Shown in pieces: positions 26,118 through 37,222 of a DNA stretch of 64,000 bases (within the stretch, counting starts at the first letter, position 1; the number at the start of each line of letters is the position of its first letter). The position numbers and the translations under genes were made by a program. Under the pieces are notes generated by a model that was given only the letters and a program-made list of their open reading frames with translations, was not told where the DNA came from and did not search any database. The DNA is from Sedimenticola thiotaurini (lineage in GTDB: Bacteria; Pseudomonadota; Gammaproteobacteria; Chromatiales; Chromatiaceae), in the NCBI RefSeq assembly GCF_001007875.1, contig NZ_CP011412.1:2108001-2172000 (forward strand). The letters run 5' to 3'.

Positions 26118-27068
26118 ATGAGAGAGCTACACCCACTTCGGAATAGAGACCCAGCCCATCCGATCGACCACGGCACGTCGGTCATCGACTATATCGAGGG
26201 CAGATGCTCCTTCAGCAATCTTGGTCTGGATCTCAGCATCCATACCAATGACAGCCTGGAAAGACTGACCGGCCATCAACAGTTCTCCATTCCACCCAAA
26301 ATAACGGTCGCCCTGATGCTGGAGGGCGACCTGGAAGCCACTATAAATGGCCACCCGGTCTACATGACGAGTCACGACGGCCCCAGTGGATACCTCTGGA
26401 TAAACAGCCGGGAGGCCAGGCTGGATCGTTGGACCCGAGCCGGCCAGCGAATACGCAAGATAAACATCAGCCTGCCCTTTGCCCAGTTATTGCAGTTCGT
26501 GGATCTATCCGAAACCTGTCTGGTAAACCTGTCGGATGAAGCGCTTGCCGACGTGCAGTTACTGAGGTGGAAGCCCAATGCCCAATCCCTGCGTTTCGCA
26601 GAGGAGATTTTCGCTTCCGATCTGGAACATTCCGCTATCGGCAGGCTGACCGGCGGGATGGCTGCCCTGGGACTATTACGCCAGGCCCTGATGCAGAGTG
26701 AACCGGATAGCCCGGATACACAGGGGCAGACACTTAATTCACGGGATGCGAAAAGAGCCCGTATGCTGCGGGACTTCATTCTGGAGCATATTGAAGAGAC
26801 ATTAAGCGTGGAGACACTGGCCAGGAACAGCAGCATGAGCCCCAGCACCCTGCAGCGCCTGTTCAAACGGGCTTATGGATCTACCATCATGGAGTTTATC
26901 CGGACCCGCCGGCTGGAACAGGCCCGACAGAAACTGCTGGAGGATGGAATTACCGTGGGAGAAGCGGCCCATTGCGCCGGCTACTCGAGTACCGCAAATT
27001 TCTCTACGGCATTTCAACGGGCATTCGGATATCCACCCTCGGCCTGTATCGGGAAGTCCGGCAAGTAG
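26118..27068 (+). CDS. AraC-family transcriptional regulator (PchR-like)
   Basis: A 316-residue regulator with an N-terminal ligand-sensing half (including ISIPPKITVALMLEGDLE-type beta strands) and a C-terminal double helix-turn-helix at about 220-310: EETLSVETLARNSSMSPSTL and then AAHCAGYSSTANFSTAFQRA. This layout resembles PchR-type activators that sense siderophores and turn on cognate receptors. It is divergent from the receptor operon with a Fur box between. A hairpin CGGACC / GGTCCG (26082-26100) lies in its leader. Its inducer is unknown. Confidence 0.9.
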   Translation: MRELHPLRNRDPAHPIDHGTSVIDYIEGRCSFSNLGLDLSIHTNDSLERLTGHQQFSIPPKITVALMLEGDLEATINGHPVYMTSHDGPSGYLWINSREARLDRWTRAGQRIRKINISLPFAQLLQFVDLSETCLVNLSDEALADVQLLRWKPNAQSLRFAEEIFASDLEHSAIGRLTGGMAALGLLRQALMQSEPDSPDTQGQTLNSRDAKRARMLRDFILEHIEETLSVETLARNSSMSPSTLQRLFKRAYGSTIMEFIRTRRLEQARQKLLEDGITVGEAAHCAGYSSTANFSTAFQRAFGYPPSACIGKSGK

Positions 27069-27119
27069 CCCCGCCCACGACAACAGCTTCTGTGGGACAG
27101 ATCGGGCTCTGTTTCGCGC

Positions 27120-27983
27120 TTACCTGATCAGCCCGGGACCGGCAATCTGGGGTGGATCGAACACTGTATCCCCTTCGCCTATGTCGCCGCCGGGATTGTT
27201 GAAGTCGTACAATCCGGTATCCGCCAGATGGGACGGCACCACGCTGGTCAGGGCGGTGAAGATGTTAGCGGTACGGCCCGGATACTGCTGCTCCCACTCC
27301 GCCAGCATCTGTTTGATCTGCTTACGTTGCAGATTCTCCTGGGAGCCACAGAGATTACAGGGAATAATGGGGAATTCCCGGGCTCGGCTGTAGCGGGCGA
27401 TATCCTTCTCCGCGCAGTAGGCCAGCGGTCGGATCACCACATGCCGACCATCGTCGGTATGCAGCTTTGGCGGCATCGCCTTGAGCTTGGCGCCAAAAAA
27501 CATGTTCAGGAACAGGGTCTCCACTATATCGTCCCGATGATGGCCCAGGGCGATCTTGGTGATTTCCAGCTCACTGGCTACCCGGTAGATAATGCCACGC
27601 CGCAGGCGGGAACAGAGCGAACAGGTGGTTTTTCCCACCGGTATCTTCTCCCGCACCACCGAGTAGGTGTCCTCCTCCACAATCCGGTACTCCACACCCA
27701 GGCGCTGCAGATATTCCGGCAGCACCTCGGCCGGAAAACCGGGTTGTTTCTGGTCCAGATTCATGGCGATCAAGGTGAAGTCGATCGGCGCCCGGGCCTT
27801 CAGGGTCAACAGAATATCCAGCAGAGTGTAGGAATCTTTCCCGCCGCTGAGACAGACCATGACCCGGTCGCCCTCCTCGATCATATTGAAATCACCGATC
27901 GCCTTGCCGACCTCACGCTCCAGCCGTTTTTTCAATTTATTGAAATTATTGGAGCTTCTGGTCTTTTCCGGGAGTGCTGACAT
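27120..27983 (-). CDS. ttcA: tRNA 2-thiocytidine synthetase TtcA
   Basis: Inserts sulfur at cytidine 32 of certain tRNAs, using ATP and an iron-sulfur cluster. The 287-residue protein carries the PP-loop [23 protein letters not shown] and [12 protein letters not shown] (the Cys pairs that hold the cluster) and [16 protein letters not shown]. It is convergent with the AraC-type gene and lies 112 bases downstream of chpC on the same strand. TATAAT on the minus strand just upstream (about 28016-28021) may be its own -10 element. It is not functionally tied to its neighbours. Confidence 0.95.
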   Translation of the reverse strand: MSALPEKTRSSNNFNKLKKRLEREVGKAIGDFNMIEEGDRVMVCLSGGKDSYTLLDILLTLKARAPIDFTLIAMNLDQKQPGFPAEVLPEYLQRLGVEYRIVEEDTYSVVREKIPVGKTTCSLCSRLRRGIIYRVASELEITKIALGHHRDDIVETLFLNMFFGAKLKAMPPKLHTDDGRHVVIRPLAYCAEKDIARYSRAREFPIIPCNLCGSQENLQRKQIKQMLAEWEQQYPGRTANIFTALTSVVPSHLADTGLYDFNNPGGDIGEGDTVFDPPQIAGPGLIR

Positions 27984-28095
27984 GGGATTGATCGCAGTGG
28001 GGGAGCAAAACCGAGGATATTATACGGGCAGGCCGAAAAAAACCAGCGGGGTGTGGTGGCCAGCCGGAGCTGCCCCATCCACCCGGACCATAACC

Positions 28096-28566
28096 TTAAA
28101 GAGGAACTCCGGACAAGGCCGACTCCAGGGCGTCCAGATCCGGGATCAAGGCGTCCACCCCGTTGACAATCACCCGACTGGCAACCATCTCGTGCAGCGG
28201 CTCATCATCCAGGAAGGGGGTCAGGGACTCCTGCGAGACCAGGGTCAGATGGGGCGCGGCATGCAGCAGTATACCGATATAGGGTAGCTGTTCGCTGCCG
28301 TTCAGGGTATTACAAATGGCAACCCGGGCACGGTTGCCAATCTCCCCGGAGATCCCTCCCTGCAACTGCTCAAAAGAGATCAGAGGCAACACATGATTCC
28401 GCCACCTGAAGGTGCCCAGCACCCAGCTTGGCGCGCCTTCCGGCGCCTTATCGGGCGTTCTGAAGCTGACCACTTCACAGACTGCCGCATTGGGCAGCAA
28501 TAGCCGCCCTTCCCGCATGGGCAGCAACACTCCCCGCACCTCGGTAGAGGTCTGTTTGCTGCTCAT
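28096..28566 (-). CDS. chpC: CheW-like adaptor ChpC
   Basis: A 156-residue single CheW domain, expected to link chemoreceptors to the ChpA kinase in the type IV pilus chemotaxis pathway. It shows the CheW pattern LLPMREGRLLLPNAAVCEVV, WVLGTFRWRNHVLPLISFE and ARVAICNTL. Its start overlaps the stop of chpA by four bases, and it ends the pil-chp operon, as ChpC does in Pseudomonas aeruginosa. Weakly conserved compared with PilI, as is usual for ChpC. Confidence 0.85.
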   Translation of the reverse strand: MSSKQTSTEVRGVLLPMREGRLLLPNAAVCEVVSFRTPDKAPEGAPSWVLGTFRWRNHVLPLISFEQLQGGISGEIGNRARVAICNTLNGSEQLPYIGILLHAAPHLTLVSQESLTPFLDDEPLHEMVASRVIVNGVDALIPDLDALESALSGVPL

Positions 28567-31500
28567 AGTGCCTCCTCTTTCAATACGGCATAGATATTAT
28601 CAAGCAGCTCATTCTCCTGGTAAGGCTTACCCAGATAACGCCTGACACCCAGTTCCATCGCCACATTACGGTGCTTTTCACCGGTACGGGAGGTAATCAT
28701 GATGATGGGAATCATATTCAACTCATCCGAATTGCGCATATGCCGGGCCAGCTCGTAGCCATCCATACGCGGCATCTCGATATCCAGCAACATAATATCG
28801 GGCCGCTGCTCCTGCAGCAGGGCCACCGCGTCCACACCGTCCTTGGCGGTGATGACGTTCATACCATGCCGCTCCAGCAGTCGGCCGGTCACCTTGCGCA
28901 CCGTAATGGAATCGTCCACCACCATTACCGTGCGGCCGATGCCCGGTTCCGGCTCGGTCATATCGACCCTGGCGATCTCGGGATGGGGAGCTGCGGTCTG
29001 GGCCACATCGGAACGTACCAGCGCTGTCACATCCAGAATCAGGGCAACCCGTCCGTCACCCAGAATGGTGCCGCCGGAGATCCAGCGTACGGTTGAGACC
29101 TGTACCCCCACCGACTTGACCACGATCTGGCGGTTACCCAACAGGCCGTCTACCTGCATGGCCACATGATGATCGCCTGCCCGTACCAGCAACAGGGGAT
29201 ACCACTTGCGTTGATCCGAAAGATTGACCTGACTGACATTCAGCATGCTGCCCATGTAACGGACCTGGTAGTCCTGGCCGGCATAGGTATAGACGGTCTG
29301 CTGGCCACTGTAACAGGCTTCAAGTTCCTGCCGCGCCACCCGCACCACACCTTCCACACTGGTATGCGGAATGGCGTAGATCTCCCCGGCAAGTTCCACC
29401 AGCAGTGCATCGGTGATCGCCAGTGTCAGGGGCAGGCGGACAATAAAGCTGACGCCCTGGCCCGCCTGGGACTTGATATCCAGCGAACCACCCAGTTGTT
29501 TGACCTCGGCCACCACCACGTCGAGTCCCACGCCGCGCCCGGCAATCTGGGTCACTTTGCTGGCGGTGCTGAATCCGTGTTCCAGTACAAACGGCAGCAC
29601 ATCTGAATCCGCCACTTCCGCGTTGGGATCCAACAGACCACTCTTGATCGCCTGTGCCCGGATCTTTTCGATATTCACTCCGGCACCGTCATCGGAGACG
29701 ACGATCTGCACATCTGATCCTTCTCGGGAGAGGAGCAGACTGATCTTTCCGGTCTTCGGCTTGCCGGCGGCCTGGCGCTGATCGGGTGACTCAATACCGT
29801 GGGCAATGGCATTCCGCAGAATATGCTCCAGCGGGCCAATCATCCGCTCCAGGATACCGCGATCGATCTCGCTGTCACCGCCCTGGATGACCAGTTCGGC
29901 ACGCTTGTCCAGTTGGTTACTGGTTTGTCTGACCACCCGGTGCAGCCGTGGTACAACCTGGGAAAACGGCACCATCCGGGTGCGCATCAGGCCGTCCTGC
30001 AGGTCGGTGGTGATACGGGACTGCTGCAGCAGCAGGGTATCGGTTTCCGACTGCAACTCCTCCAGGAAGCTGTTGATGTTGGTCAGATCGTTGACCGTCT
30101 CCATCAGGCTTCGGGAGACCTGCTGCATGGCGGAGAAACGGTCCAGCTCCAGCGGATCGAATGAGGCGTCCAGCGCCTGTTCGTCGTCGCGATCCTGTTC
30201 GTAGCGGAACAGAATCTGTGCTTCTGTTTCAATCTCCAGCTGGCGGAGCTGATCACGCAGACGACTGACGGTCTGCTCCATCTCCGACAGGTTGAATTTC
30301 AACTGTCCGTTCTGCTGCTCCAGACGGGTTCGGTAGATGCTCACCTCACCGGCGTAGTTAACCAGCCGGTCCAGCAGGTCGGAACGAACCCGCACCTGCT
30401 CTCGCTGACCGCGACTGGCCACCGAGCCGGTGGTTTCAGCACTGACACTGGTGGCAGTGTCGATCGGCGTCGGTGGAGTGACCTCGGGCTCCGGAGCGGC
30501 AGGTATGGGAGTGTCCGTAACCGTTACCTGATCGGCTTCCGGTTCATGCGATTCCGCCACCACCTCGGGAATTTCAGCTTCGACCGGCTGAACTTCCGGT
30601 TCACTGGCCGGCTCCTGGGGGAGCGGTGCAGTTACCGCGATCTCTTCTCCGGGCTCCTCCGCTGGCGGGGCGGCTTCAGGCTCCCTAGCGGCATCGGCGG
30701 CTGCGGACTCGGCAACCACCTCCGGTGGCCCACCGGCGGCGAGCCAGGCCTCCAGCAGTTGCACCAGATCGTCCGCCGAACGCAGTCGGGGAGCGGCCGA
30801 CAGATCGTCTATCTGCTCCGCCAGGCGATCTACCACCTCGTGGGTCAGGTGGATCAGTTCATCCCCACCACTGACCCGCTCCTGGTCGATGGCGGTCAGG
30901 AGTGATTCAAAGGCGTGGCTGAGATCACCAATCGGCATCGCCCCGGCCAGGCGCGCACCGCCCTTGAGGGTGTGCAGGGTGCGTTGCAGATCTTCTGAAA
31001 GGGTCTTGTTGGTCAGATCAAAATCACCTGACTCCAGTGCACCTTCCAGAGACTCGTGCAGTTCTCTCGCCTCCTCCAGGAAGATATCCACCAACTCCGG
31101 ATCACCTTCCAGATCCACCATAACCGGTCCACTGACCACTTTCGCTGCTTGATCGGAAGCGGTCGGCGATGCGGTTGGGGCGGGCGGCTGATCCTCAATC
31201 TGCGCTGGAGGGGATTCTTCCGTAACCGGCTGATCCCCAGGCTCGTCGGCAGATGCAGGCGCTTCGATCACCAGTTCCACCGGTTCAGCAGCCAGCTCCG
31301 TTTCGGCAGGCGCCGGCTCCGCATCTTCCACTACTTCCGGTGGTTCAATCGTTACGGTTTCCGCCAGCGCATCGGTATCGACTGCTTCCGGCAGGACCGC
31401 CTGTTGATCCAGATCTTCAGCGCTTGTTTCTGCGGATGCAGGTTGCTCATCCGTCGCCGGGTCGGGTGATTCGACAAAACCGGAATCGGGCTCATCCGTC

Positions 31501-34430
31501 ACCTGAGCGGCCAGAGCCGCCCGGCTCTGGTCATAGATATCGGCCACCAGCCCCTGCCAATCCGGCAATTCTGCTCCTGGGACATTAATCACACCCAGAA
31601 TCGTGTTGAACAGTTCAACACCACGACCGATCAACTCCAGGGTGACAGGATCGGCAGAGCGGTTCATCCCCTTCAGTTCCGACACCAGGGATTCCAGGGC
31701 AGTACTGACCTGGGCAATCGGGTCGACCCCGGACATCTCGGCACTGCCGTGCAGGGTGTGCAGCGCCCGCACAATCTCTTTGTCGATCCGGCAGACGAGT
31801 GGATTACCGCTGCAAGCCTCATGGAAGCGGGACAAGGTCTCGATATGGGTTCTGGATTCGGCTTCAAATATCTCCAGCAGCGTCTCATCCATATTGATGG
31901 GAGCGCCCGGTAGTGCTTCGGCGGACTCGTCGCCCTCATCAGCACTATTCACAGTCTGGATCTCTATATCCTCTTCGATTACCTCAACCGCTTCACTTTC
32001 AGTGGCACTCTCATCGGGCAGATCAGCTACCGGGTGTTCGGGTTCATCCAGCTGTTGGACGACAGGTTCGGCATCCAGGTCATCGGTGGCCACAAACTCC
32101 ATCGATTCATCGGCGCTGACCTCATCTTCAAGCGCTTCCAGCTGTGCTTCGGTGGAGAGGGTTTCCGCAGGCGCAGAGGTTTTGTCGGCAGTACTGGAGG
32201 CGGCCGGAGTGCGATCCGGCTGGGCCAGCGCTTCGGCCCGCTCTATCAGGGGTTGTGTGTCAACCGTGGCCGCCACTCCCCGCTTCTGGCAGTCGATCAG
32301 CTCAGGCAGTATGTCCAGTGTCTCATTCAGCAGTTCAATCACTTGCGGCGACACTTCGATGGTCTGATCTATGACCCGATTCAGCAGGTTTTCAATCGCC
32401 CAGGAGAACTCACCAATGACTTTCGCACCAACCAGCCGACCACTCCCTTTCAGGGTGTGGAACGAGCGCCGGAACGTGGTCAGGGCATCCCGGTCATCCT
32501 GGTTTTTACACCATCTGGGTAGATACTCCTGAATAACCGCCAGCTCTTCTTCCGACTCTTCGATGAAGATCTCCAGGATCTCATCATCGATATCCTCAAG
32601 GGCCGGTTTGTCAACGGAGGCCGTGCGATCGGGCGATGGGGTTTTAACAACCGTTTCTGCAGGCTCAGGCTCCGCCGCAGATGTCGGTGGTTCCTCCTGC
32701 CGATCCTCAGCGGGTGGTTCGATTTCAATATCGACCGGCGCCTCTTCCTCGATTTGTGTCGATTCAGGCACACCGAGAACTGCCAGGGCATCCCGGGTAA
32801 CATCGAGAATTTCCGGGTGTATACCACGCCCCTCGGTGACTGCTTCCATGAAGTACTCAATGCCGGTCACCGCATCTGCGAAGGCATCCAGCTGGTCAGT
32901 ATCGGGAACACCGTCCCCCGCCAGCAGATTCTTTTCAACGTAGAGATTCAGGCGCCCCATCAGGGCGGCAGCATCGGTCAGGGAGAGTACGCTGAAGGCG
33001 CCGGCTATACCCTTAAACCGACGGGGAACATCGGCCAGCAGATCCCGATTGCCCGGCTCCCCTATATAGTTAATGATGGCCTCTTTGTTCCGGGCCATGT
33101 CGATCCCGGCCTCATGCATAACCGAGTCGACCAGACGCTCAAACTCACCTTCCGGCAGGCTGGATTGCTCCCGTTCATCCTTCGTCTGGACGTAACGCCT
33201 GACCACCGAGAGGTTGTTCAGCGATGTCTCGATGAACAGGATATCCCCGGCCATGGCCATCAGATCCTGCTCATCAGGCTCGTCACCGGCGGCAACAATC
33301 TCACCGATCTTGTTGGCCTGACGCATCAGACGGGAACGGAGCTCACCCTGACCGACCATACCCAGCGTATCGGCCAGCTTTTTCAGCGGTTCCTGCTGGG
33401 CCTGCAGACGGCTGAGATCGGTGCGTTTACCGCGGATAAACAGATCGAGCTGATCCTTTATGGTGGTCAGATCGGCACTGATGGCGCTACGAAGTGAGTC
33501 CAGCAGCTCCCTGCCGGGGGCGTGCAGATCCGCCTGGTCGGTTTCACTATGGGGCCCGGCCACCAGGTCAAACTCCTGCCGCACCTGCAACACCACCGGA
33601 TCGGACGAATCTGAACGGGCAGTATAGTAGAGCAGGTTCTTGACCAGATCATTGGCGGGCGCCTGGGCAACCGGCTGTTCTCCGTCATCGATAATCCGCT
33701 TGATCTCACGGTCTATCTTGCCCACCAGCAACTTGGTGGCGATGCCTGACTCCAGTCCGCCATCATGCAGTGCATTGACCAGCGCGTGCCCGATCCGAAA
33801 CAGCCGTTTGACCGGGTCGGTCCAGGCGGCCTCTTCAAGGTCTCGAAAAATACCGGCGATCCGTTCCAGGCCACCGACACTATCCGCCCCCTTGTACCAA
33901 TCGAGCAGGGCTTTGTGATACTTGTAGCGGAGTTTCCGGGCAATCGCCGGTAGTTCGGGATTGGCACTCTGGCTGCCGTCGGCGGGTAGCAGCTTGTTGT
34001 CCAGATCCGGTGCAAACAGGGTTACCTCTGACAACAGGGCAGCATCCCGCGCCGCCCGCAGTTCGTTCATCAGGGGTAACAGGAGGACCGGACTATCGGC
34101 TGAGCCGGATTCAATCTGTTCCAGATATTCCGGCAGTTGGGCCAGGCCCACCATCAGCGCCTCGGCAGACTCCCTGCGTCGCTTCTCACCGAGCGAGCTG
34201 AGGGCCTTGGCAACCAATTCCATCTCTTCCGCCAGCATGGAAGCGCCATACAGCTGCATGAGCTGCAGGGTTCCGCGTACTTGATGCAGATGGGTAATGC
34301 AGTTTTCCAGATCCGTTTCCGGACCGGACTCGTCCACGTAGGACTCGAGTGCATGGCGAGCTGCTTCGAGAGACGAATCAAGCTCCACCCTGATCCATTT
34401 CAGCACACTATGATCTTGGACATCACTCAT
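28563..34430 (-). CDS. chpA: ChpA: hybrid chemotaxis histidine kinase with several phosphotransfer domains
   Basis: Central kinase of the Pil-Chp system that controls twitching motility and cAMP signalling. The 1955-residue protein has an N-terminal Hpt-like domain (His49 in HQVRG), a degenerate one near residue 470 with no His (PRRFKGIAGAF), three intact Hpt motifs with His658 (FHTLKGSG), His891 (LHTLHGSA) and His1153 (LHTLKGGAR), acidic Pro/Glu linkers, a kinase core with the N box near 1540 (HILRNAIAHGIE), a CheW-like domain and a C-terminal receiver with Asp1883 (LLDIEMPRMDG). It is shorter than the eight-domain P. aeruginosa ChpA. It overlaps chpC and follows pilJ by 81 bases, without pilK or chpB. 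Confidence 0.95.
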   Translation of the reverse strand: MSDVQDHSVLKWIRVELDSSLEAARHALESYVDESGPETDLENCITHLHQVRGTLQLMQLYGASMLAEEMELVAKALSSLGEKRRRESAEALMVGLAQLPEYLEQIESGSADSPVLLLPLMNELRAARDAALLSEVTLFAPDLDNKLLPADGSQSANPELPAIARKLRYKYHKALLDWYKGADSVGGLERIAGIFRDLEEAAWTDPVKRLFRIGHALVNALHDGGLESGIATKLLVGKIDREIKRIIDDGEQPVAQAPANDLVKNLLYYTARSDSSDPVVLQVRQEFDLVAGPHSETDQADLHAPGRELLDSLRSAISADLTTIKDQLDLFIRGKRTDLSRLQAQQEPLKKLADTLGMVGQGELRSRLMRQANKIGEIVAAGDEPDEQDLMAMAGDILFIETSLNNLSVVRRYVQTKDEREQSSLPEGEFERLVDSVMHEAGIDMARNKEAIINYIGEPGNRDLLADVPRRFKGIAGAFSVLSLTDAAALMGRLNLYVEKNLLAGDGVPDTDQLDAFADAVTGIEYFMEAVTEGRGIHPEILDVTRDALAVLGVPESTQIEEEAPVDIEIEPPAEDRQEEPPTSAAEPEPAETVVKTPSPDRTASVDKPALEDIDDEILEIFIEESEEELAVIQEYLPRWCKNQDDRDALTTFRRSFHTLKGSGRLVGAKVIGEFSWAIENLLNRVIDQTIEVSPQVIELLNETLDILPELIDCQKRGVAATVDTQPLIERAEALAQPDRTPAASSTADKTSAPAETLSTEAQLEALEDEVSADESMEFVATDDLDAEPVVQQLDEPEHPVADLPDESATESEAVEVIEEDIEIQTVNSADEGDESAEALPGAPINMDETLLEIFEAESRTHIETLSRFHEACSGNPLVCRIDKEIVRALHTLHGSAEMSGVDPIAQVSTALESLVSELKGMNRSADPVTLELIGRGVELFNTILGVINVPGAELPDWQGLVADIYDQSRAALAAQVTDEPDSGFVESPDPATDEQPASAETSAEDLDQQAVLPEAVDTDALAETVTIEPPEVVEDAEPAPAETELAAEPVELVIEAPASADEPGDQPVTEESPPAQIEDQPPAPTASPTASDQAAKVVSGPVMVDLEGDPELVDIFLEEARELHESLEGALESGDFDLTNKTLSEDLQRTLHTLKGGARLAGAMPIGDLSHAFESLLTAIDQERVSGGDELIHLTHEVVDRLAEQIDDLSAAPRLRSADDLVQLLEAWLAAGGPPEVVAESAAADAAREPEAAPPAEEPGEEIAVTAPLPQEPASEPEVQPVEAEIPEVVAESHEPEADQVTVTDTPIPAAPEPEVTPPTPIDTATSVSAETTGSVASRGQREQVRVRSDLLDRLVNYAGEVSIYRTRLEQQNGQLKFNLSEMEQTVSRLRDQLRQLEIETEAQILFRYEQDRDDEQALDASFDPLELDRFSAMQQVSRSLMETVNDLTNINSFLEELQSETDTLLLQQSRITTDLQDGLMRTRMVPFSQVVPRLHRVVRQTSNQLDKRAELVIQGGDSEIDRGILERMIGPLEHILRNAIAHGIESPDQRQAAGKPKTGKISLLLSREGSDVQIVVSDDGAGVNIEKIRAQAIKSGLLDPNAEVADSDVLPFVLEHGFSTASKVTQIAGRGVGLDVVVAEVKQLGGSLDIKSQAGQGVSFIVRLPLTLAITDALLVELAGEIYAIPHTSVEGVVRVARQELEACYSGQQTVYTYAGQDYQVRYMGSMLNVSQVNLSDQRKWYPLLLVRAGDHHVAMQVDGLLGNRQIVVKSVGVQVSTVRWISGGTILGDGRVALILDVTALVRSDVAQTAAPHPEIARVDMTEPEPGIGRTVMVVDDSITVRKVTGRLLERHGMNVITAKDGVDAVALLQEQRPDIMLLDIEMPRMDGYELARHMRNSDELNMIPIIMITSRTGEKHRNVAMELGVRRYLGKPYQENELLDNIYAVLKEEAL

Positions 34431-34511
34431 ACCAGGCCTTCATATACGCCAGTGGTCGTTTATCGTTGACAACGTCCCGTCGTCGAACCCTTCGATCAAA
34501 CCGGGGATCCG

Positions 34512-36566
34512 TTAGTTGTCGTCTTCAGGGAGGCGGAAACCGGCCACTGAACGTTGCAGTTCGTCAGCCATATCCGCCAAGGTGCCAATAGCCGCGGCAG
34601 TCTGATTCGTACCATCCGATGTCTGGGTGGTGATCTCCTGGATAACACTCATAGTGTCATTCACCCGCGCAGCCTCTTCGGACTGGGTTTGCGCCGTATC
34701 GGCAACACGTTGAATACGCTCGGAGATATGATTTGATACGCTCTCAATCTCCTTCAGGGCCTCACCGGCGTCCTCCGCCAGCTGGGCACCGGCAACCACT
34801 TCCGTGGTGGTGGCTTCCATGGAGGAGACCGCCTCGTTGGTATCCGCCTGAATAGTCTTAACCAGCGCTTCAATCTGCTTGGTTGCATTACCGGAACGTT
34901 CTGCAAGTCGCTGCACTTCGTCCGCAACCACCGCAAAACCACGACCAGCCTCACCTGCCATGGCCGCCTGCATGGCCGCGTTCAACGCCAGGATGTTGGT
35001 CTGGTCAGCAATATCGTCAATCAACTCCACGATATCACCAATCTCCTGCGAACTTTCACCCAGTCGTTTGATTCGCTTGGAGGTCTCCTGGATCTGTTCA
35101 CGAATGGTGTCCATGCCCTGAATGGTTCGGCGCACGGTTTCGTTACCCTTGGCAGCGATCCCCACTGAGTGCTGTGCCACCGTGGCGGACTCGGTCGCCT
35201 CCTGGGACATCTGGTCAATGGTTGTGGCCATCTGCTTGATTGCCGTGGTGGCCGAGGTAATCTGGTCGGCCTGATGCTCACTCGCTTCCGCCAGGTGCAT
35301 AGCTGTGGCGCGACTCTCCTGGGCCGAACTGGATACCTGTTCAGAGATCTCGTTAATGGTGGTTACCAGGCTACGTAGTGCTTCAATGGCGTAGTTGATG
35401 GAGTCGGCAATGGCGCCGGTCACGTCCTCGGTCACCGTCGCCGTCACCGTCAGGTCACCATCCGCCAGGTCACCCATCTCATCCAGCAAGCGCAGAATAG
35501 CCTGTTGGTTTCGTTCGTTGAGCTGGTTACTCTCCACTTCGCGGCGCCGGGAGGTAAGCAACAGTGCGTAACCGAGTGAGATCAACAGGGCAACGGCAAT
35601 AATACCGAGCACCGCGATCAATACAGGTCCGGCCTTGATTCCCATGATACGGACCAATCCCGGGCTGTCTCCGTAAGCCTGCACCAGGTTGTTGGCCGCT
35701 TGGTTCACCCGGTCAGATACGGATGTAACCTGACTTGCCGCTTCCAGTGCCGGCAACACGGAAGGGACAGTTTCGATAATCTCGTTGGCATGGTCGTTAA
35801 TGGTGCTGAAAAGCATGGCCGCTTCACGCAGCTTCTGCACAATCCGGGCATCGGTAATCTTGGTGATACCCAGCGACCGGCTCCCCTCCAGCATACCTTC
35901 AAGCACCCGTCCCAGGTGATCCGCATCCCGGCTGAACTGATCGATGGCTGCAGCTGTCGCCTGACCACCGGCCAACACTTTCTTCACATTCTTATCGATA
36001 CGTTCGGAGAGCATCAATTGGCGCGAGGCGATGGAGATCTGCACCGGGTCGGCGTTGGCCTTCACCAGATCGTTAACCACCTGTTCCGAGAGTTCCTGAA
36101 GTTGGGGCATGAACTCGGTGATGACACCGATAAACTCCTGCACCGCCAGAATGGCGTCCCGGTTGGAGAGAATGTCATCGGCGTTCTGACGCAGTTCCAT
36201 CCAGGCGTTTTCCACCTCCCGCAACGGCTCCGCCACAGGCTCGGGCGACGGCGGCAGATCCACCGTTGGATCACCCTCTTTCAACTCCGTCATGATCCGT
36301 TCAAATGTATCCCGGGAGGTCAATAGCTGACCAAAAGCCTCCTTGTTACCGGCCGCTGCCGAGAGGGCACTCTTGGCGATCTCTTGCGAAACCACCCGCT
36401 GCTCCTCCGCACGGATAATGTAGATAGCATCATTGGCGGACCATTTCACCACATTGGCAAACGCCAGCAGTGTGGCCAATAGCGTGACCAGCAAGCCAAT
36501 CGACAATACGACGACCAACCTGTTTGAGGCCGCCCCACCTGTACGTCTGGAATCCCTCGTTTTCAT
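34512..36566 (-). CDS. pilJ: Methyl-accepting chemotaxis protein PilJ
   Basis: Chemoreceptor of the Pil-Chp system, sensing pilus tension or surface contact. From the ATG at 36566 (GGGAG upstream) the protein has 684 residues: a membrane span at about 17-39, a large periplasmic helical region, a second span near [18 protein letters not shown], a HAMP-like region, and a cytoplasmic signalling rod with the conserved tip [18 protein letters not shown]. An in-frame TTG at 36584 is less likely. It lies between pilI and chpA. No C-terminal CheR-docking pentapeptide is seen. Confidence 0.94.
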   Translation of the reverse strand: MKTRDSRRTGGAASNRLVVVLSIGLLVTLLATLLAFANVVKWSANDAIYIIRAEEQRVVSQEIAKSALSAAAGNKEAFGQLLTSRDTFERIMTELKEGDPTVDLPPSPEPVAEPLREVENAWMELRQNADDILSNRDAILAVQEFIGVITEFMPQLQELSEQVVNDLVKANADPVQISIASRQLMLSERIDKNVKKVLAGGQATAAAIDQFSRDADHLGRVLEGMLEGSRSLGITKITDARIVQKLREAAMLFSTINDHANEIIETVPSVLPALEAASQVTSVSDRVNQAANNLVQAYGDSPGLVRIMGIKAGPVLIAVLGIIAVALLISLGYALLLTSRRREVESNQLNERNQQAILRLLDEMGDLADGDLTVTATVTEDVTGAIADSINYAIEALRSLVTTINEISEQVSSSAQESRATAMHLAEASEHQADQITSATTAIKQMATTIDQMSQEATESATVAQHSVGIAAKGNETVRRTIQGMDTIREQIQETSKRIKRLGESSQEIGDIVELIDDIADQTNILALNAAMQAAMAGEAGRGFAVVADEVQRLAERSGNATKQIEALVKTIQADTNEAVSSMEATTTEVVAGAQLAEDAGEALKEIESVSNHISERIQRVADTAQTQSEEAARVNDTMSVIQEITTQTSDGTNQTAAAIGTLADMADELQRSVAGFRLPEDDN

Positions 36567-36669
36567 TGAGTCTCTCTCCCGCAAGAGGCCTGTTCTTGTA
36601 ATGTTTCCACGTTCACAAAATGTGCTGATGCACCCACGGAAAACGCTTAAAAATTCATCTTTGCAAGCT

Positions 36670-37212
36670 CTAGAGTGATGCCACTCTGAACTCGGTATTT
36701 TCTGCCAGAAGATTCAGACTGAATACCGGTCTGGCAGCTCCCTCGGCCTCATAGGCGCCATGAACAAATTGCCGGATATGTTCCGGCAGAGCCGGCACAC
36801 CGGTGCGCTGCTCGTCCAGGAAATGCCGCATACCCTGGACGTCGCCCACCAGCAGCCCGGCATAGATCCCCTGATGATTGATCACCAACACCCGGCTACG
36901 TCGCCCGATAACCACCGGCACGCCGCCGAGGAACTGTTGAAGGTCGATAATCGGTAACAGATTGCCACGGATATTGGCCATACCGAGCAACCACGACTGG
37001 GTTCCCGGCACCCGGGTCACTCCATCCGGATAGTTGAGGATTTCCTTGACCTCCTGAAGCGGGGCCATTACCCCGAGGCCGGAAATGTTGAACAACACCG
37101 CTTCCCAGTACTGCTGTGTCTTCTGTTGAGGCAGGCCCGCCGCATTCCGTTGACTTCTGTTTTCAATATCCTGTAACAGATGCAGCAGATCGGCCGATGT
37201 AGTTTCTGTCAT
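36670..37212 (-). CDS. pilI: CheW-like adaptor PilI
   Basis: Adaptor that bridges PilJ to ChpA. The 180-residue protein has a short helical N-terminus and a CheW domain ([60 protein letters not shown]). It lies ten bases after pilH and 103 before pilJ on the same strand, the same order as in Pseudomonas. Confidence 0.93.
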   Translation of the reverse strand: MTETTSADLLHLLQDIENRSQRNAAGLPQQKTQQYWEAVLFNISGLGVMAPLQEVKEILNYPDGVTRVPGTQSWLLGMANIRGNLLPIIDLQQFLGGVPVVIGRRSRVLVINHQGIYAGLLVGDVQGMRHFLDEQRTGVPALPEHIRQFVHGAYEAEGAARPVFSLNLLAENTEFRVASL

Positions 37213-37222
37213 AACGATTCAA

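Noticed and set aside
31603-32367. Ser-rich 254-codon plus-strand frame inside chpA
   Set aside because: It is antisense to the acidic linker of chpA (Glu/Asp codons read backwards give Ser-rich sequence) with no ribosome site.
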